From assembly GCA_046290495.1 (NCBI GenBank), contig JBKAGT010000005.1, positions 310,001 through 374,000 of the forward strand: DNA of 64,000 nt. The letters run 5' to 3'. Positions 27,311 through 36,090 of this stretch are shown here, piece by piece; positions within the stretch are counted from its first letter, which is position 1, and every line of letters begins with the position of its first letter. The notes under the pieces were generated by a model. The model saw only the letters and a list, made by a program, of their open reading frames with translations, was not told the origin of the DNA and searched no databases. A program made the translations under genes and the position numbers. The DNA comes from PGYR01 sp046290495 (lineage in GTDB: Bacteria; Bacteroidota; Ignavibacteria; Kapaibacteriales; UBA2268).

Positions 27311-28336
27311 TTAAGAAGATTGTAAAGAATTTTCAATTTTCTTATTGATTTCTTTGGTATAAGTTATCAACGCAGTATTTAGCATATTTTTTATTGCTTT
27401 AGGTGAAGATTTTCCGTGTCCAATAATAATAACTCCATCTACACCTAATAGTGGAACTCCCCCATGGTCTTGATAATCAAACCCTTTGAAGACATCTTTG
27501 ATAGTAGATGCCATCATCCCCACTTTTATTTTTTTTGTAATGCTTTCATCTGCATAATTTTTTAATGTTTGTTTGAAAAAACCAATAAAGCTTTCTGCAA
27601 ATTTTAACACAATATTTCCCACGAATCCATCACATACAACTATATCCGCTACACCAGGAAATATATCTCTTCCTTCGATGTTACCAATGAAATTTAATTC
27701 AGATTCCTTTAACAACTTGTGTGCTTGTTGGACTATTTCTGTACCCTTTTTGGGTTCTTCCCCTATGTTTAGTAGTCCAATTCTAGGATTTTCTATACCA
27801 TACATTTCAGATAGATATACTTTTCCCATAACTGCAAATTCATACAAAAATTGAGGTTTTACTTCTGAATTAGCTCCTACATCGAGTACAAGTGATGGGT
27901 TTTCATTAAGAGTAGGAAAAAATGACCCTATAGTCGGCCTACTTACACCTTTGATTCTACCAATTCTAAGTGTAGCAGTTGAAAGCATAGCACCAGTGTT
28001 TCCAGCTGAAACAAATGCATGAGCTTTGCCTTCTTTAACGAGCTTCATTCCTATTGCTATAGAAGATTCGGTCTTGGATTTCAAAGCTACTGTTGCTTCG
28101 TCATCCATAGAAATAATATGAGGGGTGTGGATAATTTCAAAACTTATATCTTTAAAGTTTGGGAGTTTTGAAATTTTAGATTCGATTAACTCTTCTTTTC
28201 CAAGAAGAATAAAATGAAGTTTTTTATTACTATTTTGTTGTTGAAATTCAACTACTCCATTAAGCTCACTGTCGGGAGCAAACTCGCTACCCATAACATC
28301 GATTGCGATATTAATATTTTGATTTGCTCCTGACAT
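27311..28336 (-). CDS. plsX: Phosphate acyltransferase PlsX
   Basis: The protein has 341 residues. It makes acyl-phosphate from acyl-ACP for phospholipid synthesis. Typical phrases are IAIDVMGSEFAP (about 10-21), AFVSAGNTGAML (about 108-119), RPTIGSFFP, VLDVGANSEVKPQ, VCDGFVGNIVLKF and HGGVPLLGVDGVIIIGHG. It lies after rpmF and before fabH, the canonical order. Confidence 0.96.
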   Translation of the reverse strand: MSGANQNINIAIDVMGSEFAPDSELNGVVEFQQQNSNKKLHFILLGKEELIESKISKLPNFKDISFEIIHTPHIISMDDEATVALKSKTESSIAIGMKLVKEGKAHAFVSAGNTGAMLSTATLRIGRIKGVSRPTIGSFFPTLNENPSLVLDVGANSEVKPQFLYEFAVMGKVYLSEMYGIENPRIGLLNIGEEPKKGTEIVQQAHKLLKESELNFIGNIEGRDIFPGVADIVVCDGFVGNIVLKFAESFIGFFKQTLKNYADESITKKIKVGMMASTIKDVFKGFDYQDHGGVPLLGVDGVIIIGHGKSSPKAIKNMLNTALITYTKEINKKIENSLQSS

Positions 28337-28354
28337 TATTAAGCTTTTGGAATA

Positions 28355-28540
28355 TTAGTCAAACTTTCTTCCATTATAGTAATATACAGTTCTACCATCT
28401 TCTTTTACAGCAGTAGCTCTGTGAGATCTTTTTACTTCACCAGTTTGTTTACAAGTTCCAATAGTCGGCTCGTCTAACTTATAGTGAGTTCTTCTCTTAT
28501 CTCTTCTAGATTTCGAAATTTTTCTCTTCGGATGTGCCAT
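28355..28540 (-). CDS. rpmF: Ribosomal protein bL32, zinc-free form
   Basis: This 61-residue basic protein opens MAHPKRKISKSRRDKRR, typical of bL32. The C-terminal half, which in many bacteria holds two Cys-x2-Cys zinc pairs, has only one cysteine (GTCKQTGEVKRSHR) and ends YYYNGRKFD, so it cannot form the zinc ribbon. Its position between yceD and plsX is conserved across bacteria and supports the identity. Confidence 0.93.
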   Translation of the reverse strand: MAHPKRKISKSRRDKRRTHYKLDEPTIGTCKQTGEVKRSHRATAVKEDGRTVYYYNGRKFD

Positions 28541-28558
28541 TTTTATAACCTTTAAGTA

Positions 28559-29062
28559 TTAATTATTATTCAATTTTTTTAAAACATCAAATGGGCTTTG
28601 CCCTTCCTCTTTATCTTCGCTTTTATTAATAGAAGGATGAATTTCTTCAATTTTTTTCCCTCTATATTTGGGAGCAACTTTCTTCATCGGTATTTTTACA
28701 AGTAGCTCCTGTGCTACTATCTCAGAAATATCAACCTTTTGTTGCTCATCAGTTATTACAATAGTATTTTCTGATTCCTCGTTTTCCGAATCGATATTCA
28801 TACTATCTTGACGTTTGATAATGCTAATTTTTATTTCAGCTTCTATATTCTCAGTATATTCTTCTAATGACAAATCACATTTCAACTTCATTTCAGTTGA
28901 TGCAATTGCATCAAGGAATATATTGTTGCTGTGCACAATCAAGTCTCCTTTGACAGATACAGGATTGACTAACTCCTTAGTTTTGAAGTCTGATCCTACA
29001 TCTGATTTGATTTCAAAATGGTGTTTTCCATTTTTCAATCCAACTATATCTACAAATAACAT
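28559..29062 (-). CDS. yceD: YceD-family protein (DUF177)
   Basis: The protein has 167 residues. The middle part fits the DUF177 pattern: VSVKGDLIVHSNNIFLDAIASTEMKLKCDLSLEEYT, with the Cys of the usual C-x-R-C-L motif partly kept. Its end PFDVLKKL resembles the conserved 'P-W/F-x-x-L' tail. It is always found just before rpmF; in plants and bacteria the family is linked to 23S rRNA maturation. It is first in the fatty-acid cluster here. Confidence 0.8.
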   Translation of the reverse strand: MLFVDIVGLKNGKHHFEIKSDVGSDFKTKELVNPVSVKGDLIVHSNNIFLDAIASTEMKLKCDLSLEEYTENIEAEIKISIIKRQDSMNIDSENEESENTIVITDEQQKVDISEIVAQELLVKIPMKKVAPKYRGKKIEEIHPSINKSEDKEEGQSPFDVLKKLNNN

Positions 29063-29140
29063 TTTTTATTTACGTCTTTATATAAGCTACAAATATAACA
29101 ATGATTTAATTTAATCTCAAAATAATAGAATAATTAAGTA

Positions 29141-30847
29141 CTAATTACATTCTAGAGCTGATCTATTTTGTGCAGCTCCTTTATTATTAGGGTTTATTTC
29201 TAGTACCTTGCCATACCACTTGCATGCATTTGGAATATCTTGTAGACCCTGATATGCAATTGCTACATATAATGGTCCATACTCTGATTCTGGTTGATTT
29301 TCTGTCCATGACTTAGCAACAGATAGTAATTTATTCCAATCCTTTTGCTTATAATATAAACCGCACAACTTACCATAAGAAGATCTTATATTGTTTTTAT
29401 TAATTACTGGATAAGCCAATGATGTTTCAATTGCTTTTTCAAAATACTCAATTGCTTTTACATCCTCTTCAGTGCTTGCGTATGCGTCTCCTAAATAAGC
29501 CAATGGCGCAGCATCAGTTGAATCCATATTAAATGCTTTTTCTAAAGTCACAATAGCGCTGTCTGTTTGCTTTAAGAATAAGTATGAAAGCCCCTTATAA
29601 TAAAGTATTTTTGCATCGGTCGAATCGCTACATGACTCTGGTTCTAATCTTTTATCAAAGAAATAGATAGCTTCATCATACTTCTTAGCTGAGAACATTA
29701 ATCTTCCGACCAAATTAGATAATGCACACGAAGTTTCAGGATACTCATCTATCAAATCCTTATAAATCACAAGTGCCGTGGTAGTGTCTCCAGTAAACAA
29801 CAAAGATGTTCCGTACCTTCTATAATCAGCTCTTTCTATTTCAGGGTTATCTTTACCTTCTTCTAGCAAAGGTTTATAAGTAGTAGATGCATTTGCATAA
29901 TCTTTACTATTATAATAACACCTAGCCATCATTAACTTAGCTTTATATGATACAGAGTCAATATTATTTGAAACATATTCTAAATGCGAGGATGCTGAAT
30001 CACACAAATTAAACTTATAAAGCGACTGGCTTAAATACCATCTTCCAAGCGCATCATCAGGTCTAAGTTGATAATATCTGTACAATGCAGATATAGCTTT
30101 ATCTTCTTTCTTTGCTAAGAATAGAATCTTCCCTTTATTGAAAAAAGCTTTAGCATTCATACTATCTTGTTGTGTTACCTTCTCCCATTCATTTAATGAT
30201 AAAGTAAAATATTCATTTGATAAATCTTTATCAGCGGAATAATTAGCTAACCAGTAATATGATGTAGCTAATTTGGAACGAGCTTCAGTTTGATTTTCAT
30301 CTAACTCTAAAGCTTTAACATACGAGTTTTTTGAAAGCTCATATACCCTTTGATTGAAGTACATATCACCTTCAGTAATATATATTCTAGCATCATCTTC
30401 ATCTATATCTTTTGCTCTTTTGATTTGAACTTCAGCATCAGTTAGTTTACCAGCTCTTATGTAATTTGAAGCTAATTCCAATCTTATTGGAATATTTTCT
30501 TCGTAATCGTCAATCCCTTCTTCAAGCACCTTTTCAGATTTTTTATAATCTTCCGTCACAGATAATATCATACCATATTTAGCTATTGTCTCTGGATTAT
30601 CGTCCAAATCATAAGCTGCTTCGTATGCCTTTTTTGCTTCTTCTAATTCATCTAATTCAAAATATACATCCCCTTTGAGAATAAGTAAATCTATATTTTC
30701 TGTTTCATTATTTATTTTTGATACTAATTCTTTAGCTTCTATAAATTTTCCATTATCTAAGAGCATATTGATTTCATTTACAGTTTGTGATAATCCACTG
30801 TAAACAAATGTTAAAAATACTATTATAATAAGTTTATTAAATTTCAT
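29141..30847 (-). CDS. Tetratricopeptide repeat protein of the TonB operon
   Basis: The protein has 568 residues from the ATG at 30847, which has GAGGA 6 bases upstream. An in-frame ATG at 30859 would overlap the preceding gene more and has no ribosome site. A signal peptide (MKFNKLIIIVFLTFVYSGLSQ) is followed by about 12-14 TPR units with the W/G/Y/A-A-P spacing (for example DVYFELDELEEAKKAYEAAY, DAKILYYKGLSYLFLKQTDS), so it is a periplasmic scaffold. It is the last gene of the exbB-exbD-tonB unit. Its role there is unknown. Confidence 0.85.
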   Translation of the reverse strand: MKFNKLIIIVFLTFVYSGLSQTVNEINMLLDNGKFIEAKELVSKINNETENIDLLILKGDVYFELDELEEAKKAYEAAYDLDDNPETIAKYGMILSVTEDYKKSEKVLEEGIDDYEENIPIRLELASNYIRAGKLTDAEVQIKRAKDIDEDDARIYITEGDMYFNQRVYELSKNSYVKALELDENQTEARSKLATSYYWLANYSADKDLSNEYFTLSLNEWEKVTQQDSMNAKAFFNKGKILFLAKKEDKAISALYRYYQLRPDDALGRWYLSQSLYKFNLCDSASSHLEYVSNNIDSVSYKAKLMMARCYYNSKDYANASTTYKPLLEEGKDNPEIERADYRRYGTSLLFTGDTTTALVIYKDLIDEYPETSCALSNLVGRLMFSAKKYDEAIYFFDKRLEPESCSDSTDAKILYYKGLSYLFLKQTDSAIVTLEKAFNMDSTDAAPLAYLGDAYASTEEDVKAIEYFEKAIETSLAYPVINKNNIRSSYGKLCGLYYKQKDWNKLLSVAKSWTENQPESEYGPLYVAIAYQGLQDIPNACKWYGKVLEINPNNKGAAQNRSALECN

Positions 30848-30848
30848 G

Positions 30849-31766
30849 TTATTCCTCATATTTTAATTTTATCTTTGCGAATGCAGGTACCACACCTTGG
30901 TTTAAAAAATATTGTTGAACTATTGTTTGTTTTGCTAAATAAGTAACAAACCAAAATGGCAAGTTTTGTCTATTTTCTAATAAATATCCCCAATAAGTAA
31001 CTTTGTATGGATATAGGTCTTGCACTATATATCCTTGGTGCACTGGTTTTGGTCTTATATACTCACCAGTAGAATCATTTTGAAAACCTAGTTCAATCAT
31101 CTTGAATCTACTATCATTTACCAAATGTGATAGATATGCTACACCTATTATACTGTTTTTACTTGCTACTTGTTTCTTTAATTCTTCAATATCACTCAAT
31201 ATTTCGACTTTCTTTTTCAAAGTATCACTTTTGCTTATATACTTTTTGAAATTTGCATATACTGACGAATTTTGATCTAATGTTGCGAAAGTTGGCTCAA
31301 AATCTAAATCAGCAGTTCTATCTGAAATTGATTGTCCACTTTTGAATGCATTTTCTAAATCAGATGTATTAAGAGTGTCTATAGGGAAATCTTTATTTAC
31401 AAATAATACTAAACCATCATGTGCTATTGGAAATCTTTTATGCTTCTCTACTTCAAACTCACTCATTTGATCTAATTCAGCATCCAAATAATCTCTGGCA
31501 TTAACAACTGCTCTTGACTTTGCACCTAATAATTGATGCATAGTATTTGTAGAGTTAACATATTCAACTGTAAGCTCCACATTTGGATAATCATTTTCGT
31601 ACATTCTGAATGTACTATCAATTATTCCTTCTAGTACTTCATCAACAAAAATTGTTAATTTACCCGAATTTATTGTCTCAACATCATCGGGGTCTTTAGC
31701 TTCATATTTATTATCACACGAAGAAATAACCAATGTAAAAAGCAAAAGTATTAATATTTTTCTCAT
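30849..31766 (-). CDS. PstS-like substrate-binding lipoprotein in TonB operon
   Basis: The protein has 305 residues. The lipoprotein signal VISSC (Cys16) is followed by a type 2 periplasmic-binding fold: GKLTIFVDEVLEGIIDST (about 35-52), FPIAHDGLVLFVNKDFPIDTL (about 115-135), and VAYLSHLVNDSRFKMIEL. It matches PstS-like proteins that Bacteroidota encode beside ExbB/D and TonB. No PstCAB permease is nearby, so a role other than ABC phosphate import (for example ligand capture for a TonB receptor) is more likely. The start overlaps the small upstream gene by an ATGA junction. Confidence 0.82.
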   Translation of the reverse strand: MRKILILLLFTLVISSCDNKYEAKDPDDVETINSGKLTIFVDEVLEGIIDSTFRMYENDYPNVELTVEYVNSTNTMHQLLGAKSRAVVNARDYLDAELDQMSEFEVEKHKRFPIAHDGLVLFVNKDFPIDTLNTSDLENAFKSGQSISDRTADLDFEPTFATLDQNSSVYANFKKYISKSDTLKKKVEILSDIEELKKQVASKNSIIGVAYLSHLVNDSRFKMIELGFQNDSTGEYIRPKPVHQGYIVQDLYPYKVTYWGYLLENRQNLPFWFVTYLAKQTIVQQYFLNQGVVPAFAKIKLKYEE

Positions 31767-31963
31767 TTCTTCTCCTTATATCTTTTTCTATTAGCTCTAT
31801 AAAGTGCTAGTCGATAAAATCCAAATAGAATAAATACAATTCCAAATATTCTCATCATTGTAGGATCAGAGCCTTCTGGAACGAAAACACCTGACAAAAT
31901 AACAACTCCTAATATAATTATGATTATCCGAATACTATAATTTATTATATCACTTATATTCAT
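31763..31963 (-). CDS. Small two-helix membrane protein
   Basis: The protein has 66 residues, with two hydrophobic segments (about 9-27 IRIIIIILGVVILSGVFV and 37-55 MRIFGIVFILFGFYRLALY) and a basic tail RANRKRYKEKK. It has no recognised family. It overlaps the PstS-like gene by 4 bases (ATGA), and its coding pattern and position in the TonB operon support it as real. The basic C-terminus should face the cytoplasm. Confidence 0.7.
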   Translation of the reverse strand: MNISDIINYSIRIIIIILGVVILSGVFVPEGSDPTMMRIFGIVFILFGFYRLALYRANRKRYKEKK

Positions 31964-31978
31964 TTCTACCTATCTAAT

Positions 31979-32012
31979 TAAAAATGCCTCACTAAAATAA
32001 AGTAGAGGCATT
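31979..32012 (-). terminator. Hairpin after tonB, possible partial terminator
   Basis: AATGCCTC (31983-31990) pairs with GAGGCATT (32005-32012), extended by CACT/AGT pairs in the loop. On the minus strand it is followed by TTTTAAT. It separates tonB from the three downstream genes and may lower their expression. Confidence 0.6.
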
Positions 32013-32050
32013 GTATAATCTAATTCCAAAATATTTCTTATTAAATATTA

Positions 32051-32833
32051 TTACCTAAGTCTAAATCTAATAGGTATGGACACCCAAACCATAACAGGTG
32101 AATTATTCTGTAGGGCTGGAGTGAATTTTTTATAGTTCTTAATTGCATCAATTGCTGCTTGGTTAAGTAAAGAATTATCAGAATCAACAATTAAAGTCTT
32201 TTTTACTGCACCACTTTTATCTATTAATGCTTTTACTATTACCTTACCTTCTACACCTGCTTCTTTTGCTAATTTGGGATATTGAACTAATTTTTGAAGT
32301 TCTGCCAAATCCATACCAGGTTGTTTTTCGACAGGAATGAATTCATCTGGTTCAGGCTCAGCCTCCCTTGCTTCAACCTCAACTTGTTCATCACCCCATT
32401 CTATATTCTCAGAAAACACATCTTCACCAATTCCATCTCCTCCAATTGAAGAGGCATGATGCATTTCATCGAAACTAGCAAACTCTTTCAAATCAGGTGC
32501 AATCTCTGCATCTGGTATTGGTGTTGGATTTCCTGCCCTTGACGCAGGTCCAGAACCAACCATACTTGCAGGAGGTGGAGGCGGAGGCGGAGGTACATCC
32601 GAATCATCTACAGGGGGATCAGGTTCTATCCCAACAGAAGTCACTGGCGGTGGCGCCAATGGTACAACTACATTCTTTTCCTCAGACCCACTTATCAAAT
32701 GATAAATAAGGAATATCAGAAGTAATGAAGCTGTTACTAAAAATCCCCTGATAGTAGATTTATTAATATATTGCTTTAATTCTAATGCACCATAAGGGTT
32801 TCTAATAGGTGCTGGTACTGCTTTCGTACTCAT
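32051..32833 (-). CDS. tonB: Energy transducer TonB
   Basis: The protein has 260 residues. A cytoplasmic start and one helix (about 29-46, GFLVTASLLLIFLIYHLI) are followed by a proline-rich periplasmic span (about 58-110, with a run of eight prolines near 80) and a TonB C-terminal domain (about 170-260, KLVQYPKLAKEAGVEGKV, ending IPIRFRLR). It carries energy from ExbB/ExbD to outer-membrane receptors such as that at 5953. It lies downstream of two exbD genes, abutting the second (1-base spacing). Confidence 0.95.
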   Translation of the reverse strand: MSTKAVPAPIRNPYGALELKQYINKSTIRGFLVTASLLLIFLIYHLISGSEEKNVVVPLAPPPVTSVGIEPDPPVDDSDVPPPPPPPPASMVGSGPASRAGNPTPIPDAEIAPDLKEFASFDEMHHASSIGGDGIGEDVFSENIEWGDEQVEVEAREAEPEPDEFIPVEKQPGMDLAELQKLVQYPKLAKEAGVEGKVIVKALIDKSGAVKKTLIVDSDNSLLNQAAIDAIKNYKKFTPALQNNSPVMVWVSIPIRFRLR

Positions 32834-33403
32834 TTATTCTTCTCCCTCAGCTGGCTCATTGAACTCAGCCAATTTTTCTCTATCTTCATCAGTAAAATCT
32901 GCAATTGTGAACTTTCTTTCTCTTTTTATTCCTCTATTGCTAATTTCTGCCATGATACTTGCTTCAGCCATATTTATTTCATCTAATAACTCTACAACTA
33001 ATCCATATTCAGCATTTTCTGAAACTTTAAATACAATAATTAATTCATTGAGTTGATTTAAATTCTCACTTATAGCTAATTTCCTAACGTCCTCTTTATC
33101 AATTGGCTGAGCTGGTTCCTGAGCTTTGTAGTAAAATATATCCCCTTCGTCATCAATCAATATACTTAAAAGCTTTGATTCAGCTACAGGCACATCTACT
33201 TCGTTTTCAGGTGGCATTTTCATCTCCATAACCTGAGGTGTTGCCATAGTAGTTGTGAACATAAAGAAAGTAAGAAGTAGAAATGTGATATCTACTAGAG
33301 GTGTCATATCTAGTACAAAGCCAACTCTCTTTTTTGGTTTTCTTTTGGACGATTTACCGCGTTTTTTGCTTCCACCGCCACCTAATGATCCACCACCGGC
33401 CAT
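32834..33403 (-). CDS. exbD: ExbD-family biopolymer transport protein (second copy)
   Basis: The protein has 189 residues. A Gly/Lys/Arg-rich cytoplasmic N-terminus precedes one helix with the essential Asp: VGFVLDMTPLVDITFLLLTFF (Asp in PLVDITF). The periplasmic domain ends in an acidic tail. It works in the ExbB-ExbD proton channel. The helix is nearly identical to that of the neighbouring ExbD, but the periplasmic parts differ completely. AGGAG lies before the ATG. Confidence 0.93.
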   Translation of the reverse strand: MAGGGSLGGGGSKKRGKSSKRKPKKRVGFVLDMTPLVDITFLLLTFFMFTTTMATPQVMEMKMPPENEVDVPVAESKLLSILIDDEGDIFYYKAQEPAQPIDKEDVRKLAISENLNQLNELIIVFKVSENAEYGLVVELLDEINMAEASIMAEISNRGIKRERKFTIADFTDEDREKLAEFNEPAEGEE

Positions 33404-33449
33404 AATATTACTCCTAATAATACAGTATATCTATTATATACTACTGTTT

Positions 33450-33959
33450 TTATCGTTTTTTAGTTACATAATTAAATTTAGTAAATCTGTTTTTCGTAAG
33501 AATATCCATAGCATCTGAGACCCATTTGTATCTGATATACTTATCAGCGTCAATAGCAAATGAGGTTTTTGGTTGAACAATCCACGTACTTCTTACTAAA
33601 GCTTCTAGCGTTTCTACAGATACTTTAAGTTGAGCAGCATCCATTTGTTCAGCAGTCAGTCCTTTTACTTTGGACTTAACGTTATACCAATCATCTTCAT
33701 TAGTCATTTCGTAATAATATGAAGTATCTTGTTTGGTAGAGTCTGCAAATGCAATTTTAACAATTGCCAAATCTTGCTCAGGCAACTTAGAGGTATCAGC
33801 AGACGCTTTTGGTCTTTCTATAAAGAATTTTTGTTCTGCTTCTGCCTCAGACTTAAATTTAGCAGTGAACATGAAAAATGTCAGAAGTAGAAACGTAATA
33901 TCTACCAATGGGGTCATGTCAATTACAAAACCAACTCTTTTCTTTTTTACTTTTGGCAT
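33450..33959 (-). CDS. exbD: ExbD-family biopolymer transport protein (first copy)
   Basis: The protein has 169 residues. A short basic start (MPKVKKKR) is followed by the helix with PLVDITFLLLTFFMFT and a periplasmic domain (about 40-165) that includes FAIDADKYIRYKWVSDAMDIL, a normal ExbD ending. Two tandem, diverged exbD genes after one exbB is the common layout in Bacteroidota. A strong GAGGGG ribosome site lies before the ATG. Confidence 0.94.
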   Translation of the reverse strand: MPKVKKKRVGFVIDMTPLVDITFLLLTFFMFTAKFKSEAEAEQKFFIERPKASADTSKLPEQDLAIVKIAFADSTKQDTSYYYEMTNEDDWYNVKSKVKGLTAEQMDAAQLKVSVETLEALVRSTWIVQPKTSFAIDADKYIRYKWVSDAMDILTKNRFTKFNYVTKKR

Positions 33960-33977
33960 ATTAATCCCCTCTTGAGG

Positions 33978-34760
33978 TTATTTTCGAACCATTGTAGTAA
34001 AGATTTCAGATACGTTTAATATACCTTCATCAATAATATACACGAAATTATCTACTTTTGTTGTAAAGAAGTTATATGCAACAATTGCAATAATTGCACC
34101 TAGTAGACCACCTGCAGTATTATAAAGTGCCTCAGAAATACCAATAGATAATTGGGTTGCTGAAACTGTACCACTTTCCGCTAATGCTTGGAATGCACGA
34201 ATCATACCGATTGTTGTACCCAATAGACCAACCATAGTTGAAATTGATGCAACTGTTGATAAGATTACTAAGTTTTTCTCAAGCAATGGTGTTTCCAAAT
34301 TCATTTGCTCATCGATAGCTCTCTGAACTTCCGCAATTTTTGCAGGAGCAGAAAACTCAGGATCGTTTTGAACTTCTTGGAATCTTGTAATACCTGCTTT
34401 CATAACATTGCCTATACTCCCTCGTTGTTTGTCGCAAAGAGCATTTGCCTCTTCTAGTTGCCCAGCAGCCAACAAATCTGTGAGCTGTTTAACAAACTTC
34501 TCAGGATTATTTTTACCTTGTGCTTTAGTAATTGAAAAGAATCTTTCAATACTAAATGTAATACCAATTAGAATAAATGACAGCAAAACTGCTACAAGAG
34601 GACCACCAGTATAAATAGTAGCCATTACATTACCTGGTTTAGGTTCGTGTTTTACTTGTGGGTCATTAAATCCACTTGGATCACCCATTACTCCATAATA
34701 GAATGCAAAAGCTACCACAAGGGCAAGTACTATTACAATGATATTAAATAAGTTCTTCAT
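33978..34760 (-). CDS. exbB: ExbB/MotA/TolQ-family proton channel protein
   Basis: The protein has 260 residues with three helices: one N-terminal (IIVIVLALVVAFAFYYGVM), a second near GGPLVAVLLSFILIGITFSIERF (about 52-74), and two late helices (about 165-190 and 210-232) with STVASISTMVGLLGTTIGMIRAF and GISEALYNTAGGLLGAIIAIV. It has an extra N-terminal helix compared with E. coli ExbB, as usual in Bacteroidota. It forms the pentameric channel with ExbD. AAGGAGAG lies 6 bases before the ATG. Confidence 0.95.
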   Translation of the reverse strand: MKNLFNIIVIVLALVVAFAFYYGVMGDPSGFNDPQVKHEPKPGNVMATIYTGGPLVAVLLSFILIGITFSIERFFSITKAQGKNNPEKFVKQLTDLLAAGQLEEANALCDKQRGSIGNVMKAGITRFQEVQNDPEFSAPAKIAEVQRAIDEQMNLETPLLEKNLVILSTVASISTMVGLLGTTIGMIRAFQALAESGTVSATQLSIGISEALYNTAGGLLGAIIAIVAYNFFTTKVDNFVYIIDEGILNVSEIFTTMVRK

Positions 34761-34770
34761 AACTCTCCTT

Positions 34771-35115
34771 TTAATTATAATTATTTATTAATTTTTTTTC
34801 TGCGTTTTCTATGCTGTCTAAAACTGTAAAAACTAAAGATAATTGTGTCAAATTTAATAAATTTTCAACTGTTTCATTAGAATTTACAATTAGAATCTCA
34901 TTGTTATTAATTACGTATTCTGCTTGAGCTGAGAGTAATACTCCCAAAGCTGTTGAATTAAGATAACTAACTTTTACCAAATCCAGTATTAAACTCTTAT
35001 CTTTAAGCTCTATTAATTTATCACGGAGTGCATCTGTTTCCTCTCCACCAATAAATTTACCGTCAAGTTCAATAATATTATAATTGTCTTTCTTATTTAC
35101 TTTTATGTTTGACAT
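34771..35115 (-). CDS. STAS-domain protein (anti-sigma factor antagonist-like)
   Basis: The protein has 114 residues, one STAS fold. It has the phospho-acceptor region VSYLNSTALGVLLSAQ (about 48-63), where a Ser/Thr follows the L-N motif as in SpoIIAA-like antagonists. It opens the minus-strand unit that continues into exbB (10-base gap). A cognate anti-sigma kinase is not in the window. Whether it controls the TonB genes or is merely next to them cannot be told. Confidence 0.82.
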   Translation of the reverse strand: MSNIKVNKKDNYNIIELDGKFIGGEETDALRDKLIELKDKSLILDLVKVSYLNSTALGVLLSAQAEYVINNNEILIVNSNETVENLLNLTQLSLVFTVLDSIENAEKKLINNYN

Positions 35116-35235
35116 TAATTATAACATCATTTCAAAATATTCGCAATGTAAATTGCAATTTATTTATTTATTCTCAAAATTACTATTTTAACACTTCAAA
35201 ATACCCGTTAGTGGATAAATTTAATATTTTATTAA

Positions 35236-36090
35236 CTATATTTTAACACTTCCCTTCACAATTCTTGGATTATCAGAGATATCTTTGATTAATTCTACAT
35301 CATAATCTTCACTAAACATATCACAAATTTGATAAGATAGATTATTATTGATTTCTAAATAGAACGTTCCCCTATTAGACAATATATCTTTGAAAATAGT
35401 TACAAATCTCCTATAAAATTTTAACCCATCTGAAAAATCAGTCAATGCCATTTCAGGTTCAAAACTTAATTCTTCCTCTAAGGTGTTCATTTCATTACTA
35501 GAAATATAAGGAGGATTTGAAACTACAATATCATATTTTTGTTTAGGTATAGTAGTCAGTATGTCGGCATGAATTAACTTTACATTTTCAACATCTAAAT
35601 TGTCTTTATTTTGCTTAGCTACTTTAAGAGCAGGCAAAGAAAAGTCAATGGCATTAATAGATGAACTCTTGATAAATTTTGCTAAACTCAACGCTATACA
35701 GCCTGAGCCAGTCCCAATATCTAGAATTTTTAAGTTTTCTTTGTTCTCAGAATCATTAATAATAAGATCTACAATCTCCTCTGTTTCAGGTCTGGGGATT
35801 AATACATCATTATTTACAGTAAATTCCAACCCATAAAACTCAACTTGACCAAATATATATTGTAAGGGTATTCTTTCTACCCTTTTATTAATCATATATT
35901 TTATTGAATCTAGTTCGCTTTGTGTCAGGGGTTTATCAAAATTTGTATATAAATCTACACGGTCTAGATTTAGTACTTTACACAAAATTAATTCTATTGT
36001 TAATCTTGGTGAATCAACACTTTTTTTTTCTAAGTAATCTTTTGACCAATTAATTATATCGAGTATTTGCCATTCTTTAGTTCTCACCAC
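35236..36090 (-). CDS. prmC: Release factor N5-glutamine methyltransferase
   Basis: The protein has 284 residues. It methylates the GGQ glutamine of release factors RF1/RF2. An N-terminal helical domain (about 1-75) precedes a SAM-binding Rossmann fold (LKILDIGTGSGCIALSLAKF, about 118-137 in part) and the diagnostic NPPYIS (about 191-196). RPETEEIVD is also typical of PrmC. The start is a GTG at 36090, overlapping pyrB by 14 bases; no better ATG is available close by. Confidence 0.94.
   Translation of the reverse strand: MVRTKEWQILDIINWSKDYLEKKSVDSPRLTIELILCKVLNLDRVDLYTNFDKPLTQSELDSIKYMINKRVERIPLQYIFGQVEFYGLEFTVNNDVLIPRPETEEIVDLIINDSENKENLKILDIGTGSGCIALSLAKFIKSSSINAIDFSLPALKVAKQNKDNLDVENVKLIHADILTTIPKQKYDIVVSNPPYISSNEMNTLEEELSFEPEMALTDFSDGLKFYRRFVTIFKDILSNRGTFYLEINNNLSYQICDMFSEDYDVELIKDISDNPRIVKGSVKI

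Noticed and set aside
30849..31766. PstS-like gene as a phosphate importer
   Set aside because: No PstC, PstA, PstB or PhoU nearby, and its place is in a Ton operon, so I list it only as PstS-like.
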